A DNA stretch of 64,000 nucleotides from Herbaspirillum rhizosphaerae (GTDB lineage Bacteria > Pseudomonadota > Gammaproteobacteria > Burkholderiales > Burkholderiaceae_D). Below are positions 63,144 through 64,000 of the stretch, piece by piece. The translations under genes and the position numbers were made by a program. The notes under the pieces are model-generated. The model saw nothing but the letters and a program-made list of their open reading frames with translations. It made no database searches and was not told where the DNA came from. How positions within the stretch are numbered: the stretch's first letter is position 1; each line of letters opens with the position of its first letter. The stretch is taken from positions 124,001 to 188,000 of the forward strand of contig NZ_LFLU01000003.1 of assembly GCF_001189965.1 (NCBI RefSeq), in the 5' to 3' direction.

Positions 63144-63196
63144 GTACCTGACAAGATTACTCAACTTTGATATACTTGACGTAAATATTCGGGAAT
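63144..63196 (+). promoter_or_regulatory. iscR promoter with two IscR-type boxes
   Basis: CTGACA (63148-63153), 17 bases, TATACT (63171-63176) form the promoter. Two sequences resembling type 1 IscR sites lie over it: one from 63144 (GTACCTGACAAGATTACTC) and one from 63172 (ATACTTGAC, then TTCGGGAAT). Their TGAC cores are 28 bases apart. Autorepression by Fe-S-loaded IscR is expected. Confidence 0.7.
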
Positions 63197-63237
63197 TCAG
63201 GGAGTGGTTCTGAAAACTGTTCTGGAGTCGAGATTTC

Positions 63238-63741
63238 ATGCGATTAACTACTAAAGGCCGTTTTGCTGTGACAGCGATGATTGACTTGGCGTTGCGCCAG
63301 GGCAATGGCCCCGTCACGTTGTCCGCCATCAGCGAGAGGCAGGAAATTTCTTTATCATATCTGGAGCAGTTGTTCGGCAAATTGCGGCGTCACCAGATCG
63401 TCGAGTCCGTGCGCGGACCCGGCGGCGGTTACAACCTGGCGCGCAAGGCGGGCGATGTGTCGGTGGCCGACATCATCATCGCCGTCGATGAACCCCTGGA
63501 TGCAACGCAATGCGGCGGCAAGGAAAATTGCCATAGCGTCACCCACCCCGGTGGCACGCGCTGCATGACGCACGACCTGTGGTCGACGCTCAATGAAAAA
63601 ATGGTCGAATATCTCGACTCGGTCTCTCTGCAAGACCTGGTCGACCAGCAACACCAGAAAGAACAGAAGCAGCCGGAACACCGAAATCTCGGCACTGAAC
63701 AAAGCGTGGTTGTCATGCACCGCCCTCACGCAGCGGTTTGA
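63238..63741 (+). CDS. iscR: Fe-S cluster assembly regulator IscR
   Basis: The 167-residue Rrf2-family protein has MRLTTKGRFAVTAMIDLALR at the start, the recognition helix SLSYLEQLFGKLRRHQIV, and the three cluster cysteines in CGGKENCHSVTHPGGTRC near 92-108. With its [2Fe-2S] cluster it represses the isc operon. It is followed 16 bases later by iscS. Spacing and motifs are those of IscR rather than of the other Rrf2 protein in this window. Confidence 0.95.
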   Translation: MRLTTKGRFAVTAMIDLALRQGNGPVTLSAISERQEISLSYLEQLFGKLRRHQIVESVRGPGGGYNLARKAGDVSVADIIIAVDEPLDATQCGGKENCHSVTHPGGTRCMTHDLWSTLNEKMVEYLDSVSLQDLVDQQHQKEQKQPEHRNLGTEQSVVVMHRPHAAV

Positions 63742-63757
63742 TTGGAGCTAGAACAAA

Positions 63758-64000
63758 ATGAATGCACCTCTGGAAAAAAGCCTGTTGGACACCATCAAGG
63801 CGCCGCATTTTCCAATTTACCTGGATTACTCGGCGACTACGCCGGTCGACCCGCGCGTGGCCGACAAGATGATTCCCTACCTGCGCGAGCAGTTCGGCAA
63901 TCCTGCATCGCGCAGCCATATGTACGGCTGGACCGCAGAGAAGGCCGTGGAAGATGCACGCGAAGAAGTCGCCAAGCTGGTCAACGCGGATTCGCGCGAA
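63758..64000 (+). CDS. iscS: Cysteine desulfurase IscS (5' part, cut by window end)
   Basis: The visible 81 codons read [20 protein letters not shown] and [20 protein letters not shown], the N-terminus of IscS, which takes sulfur from cysteine for Fe-S cluster assembly. TTGGAG precedes ATG 63758. The active-site Cys and PLP Lys lie beyond the window. Its place after iscR fits the isc operon. Confidence 0.93.
   Translation, partial: MNAPLEKSLLDTIKAPHFPIYLDYSATTPVDPRVADKMIPYLREQFGNPASRSHMYGWTAEKAVEDAREEVAKLVNADSRE

Overview
This is a chromosomal window from a GC-rich betaproteobacterium, most likely Burkholderiales, family Oxalobacteraceae (Herbaspirillum or Collimonas type). The inference rests on the thrS-infC-rpmI-rplT-pheS-pheT-ihfA-merR gene order, EpsE/F/G-type exopolysaccharide genes, a DUF3563-type small protein and protein style. 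No database search was possible. No transposase, integrase, phage or CRISPR genes were seen.

Layout. 1-3116: end of an unknown gene and a large FAD/Fe-S oxidoreductase. 3113-8429: iron-uptake module on the minus strand (ECF sigma, FecR-type anti-sigma, TonB-dependent siderophore receptor, beta-propeller protein) behind a Fur-type box. 8430-9287: about 850 bases without a protein gene, holding a strong promoter, four tandem structured repeats and a weak terminator (candidate noncoding RNA). 9196-17471: translation operon thrS to ihfA and a MerR regulator, with a threonine-rich leader peptide and attenuator before thrS, an AUA-started infC and a small Phe-containing leader before pheS. 17599-21713: acetyltransferase, a GMC oxidoreductase/aldo-keto reductase fusion, a glycosyltransferase. 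21934-37915: Wzx/Wzy-type exopolysaccharide locus in two opposed units: WecG-like transferase, priming transferase and CelD-like protein on plus; EpsE, EpsF, EpsG, flippase, glycosyltransferase, polymerase, glycoside hydrolase, EpsL-like barrel, acyltransferase and deacetylase on minus.

38399-47330: sparse region with a flavin monooxygenase, glycerate kinase, several small uncharacterised proteins, three candidate small RNAs and three intergenic clusters of DnaA-box-like sequences. 47335-53628: zinc-uptake island of two divergent operons (ZrgA/ABC/DUF3299 on minus; small membrane protein plus ZnuC/B/A-type transporter on plus) around a shared control region with two palindromes 30 bases apart. 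53749-60002: quinol-monooxygenase-like protein, LysR regulator, DUF3563-type protein, a uracil-DNA-glycosylase-like protein with a changed active site, uvrB, and an aromatic aminotransferase. 60052-64000: two identical tRNA-Asn genes, an apparently leaderless Rrf2 regulator, an MFS exporter, a DUF427 protein, and iscR-iscS (truncated by the window end) behind two IscR-type boxes.

The most original signal is the four-hairpin array at 8745-9161. Its inner stems differ between copies yet still pair, while the apical loop sequence is kept and carries GGA in three of four copies. This would fit a CsrA/Rsm-type RNA sponge, a hypothesis that can be tested.
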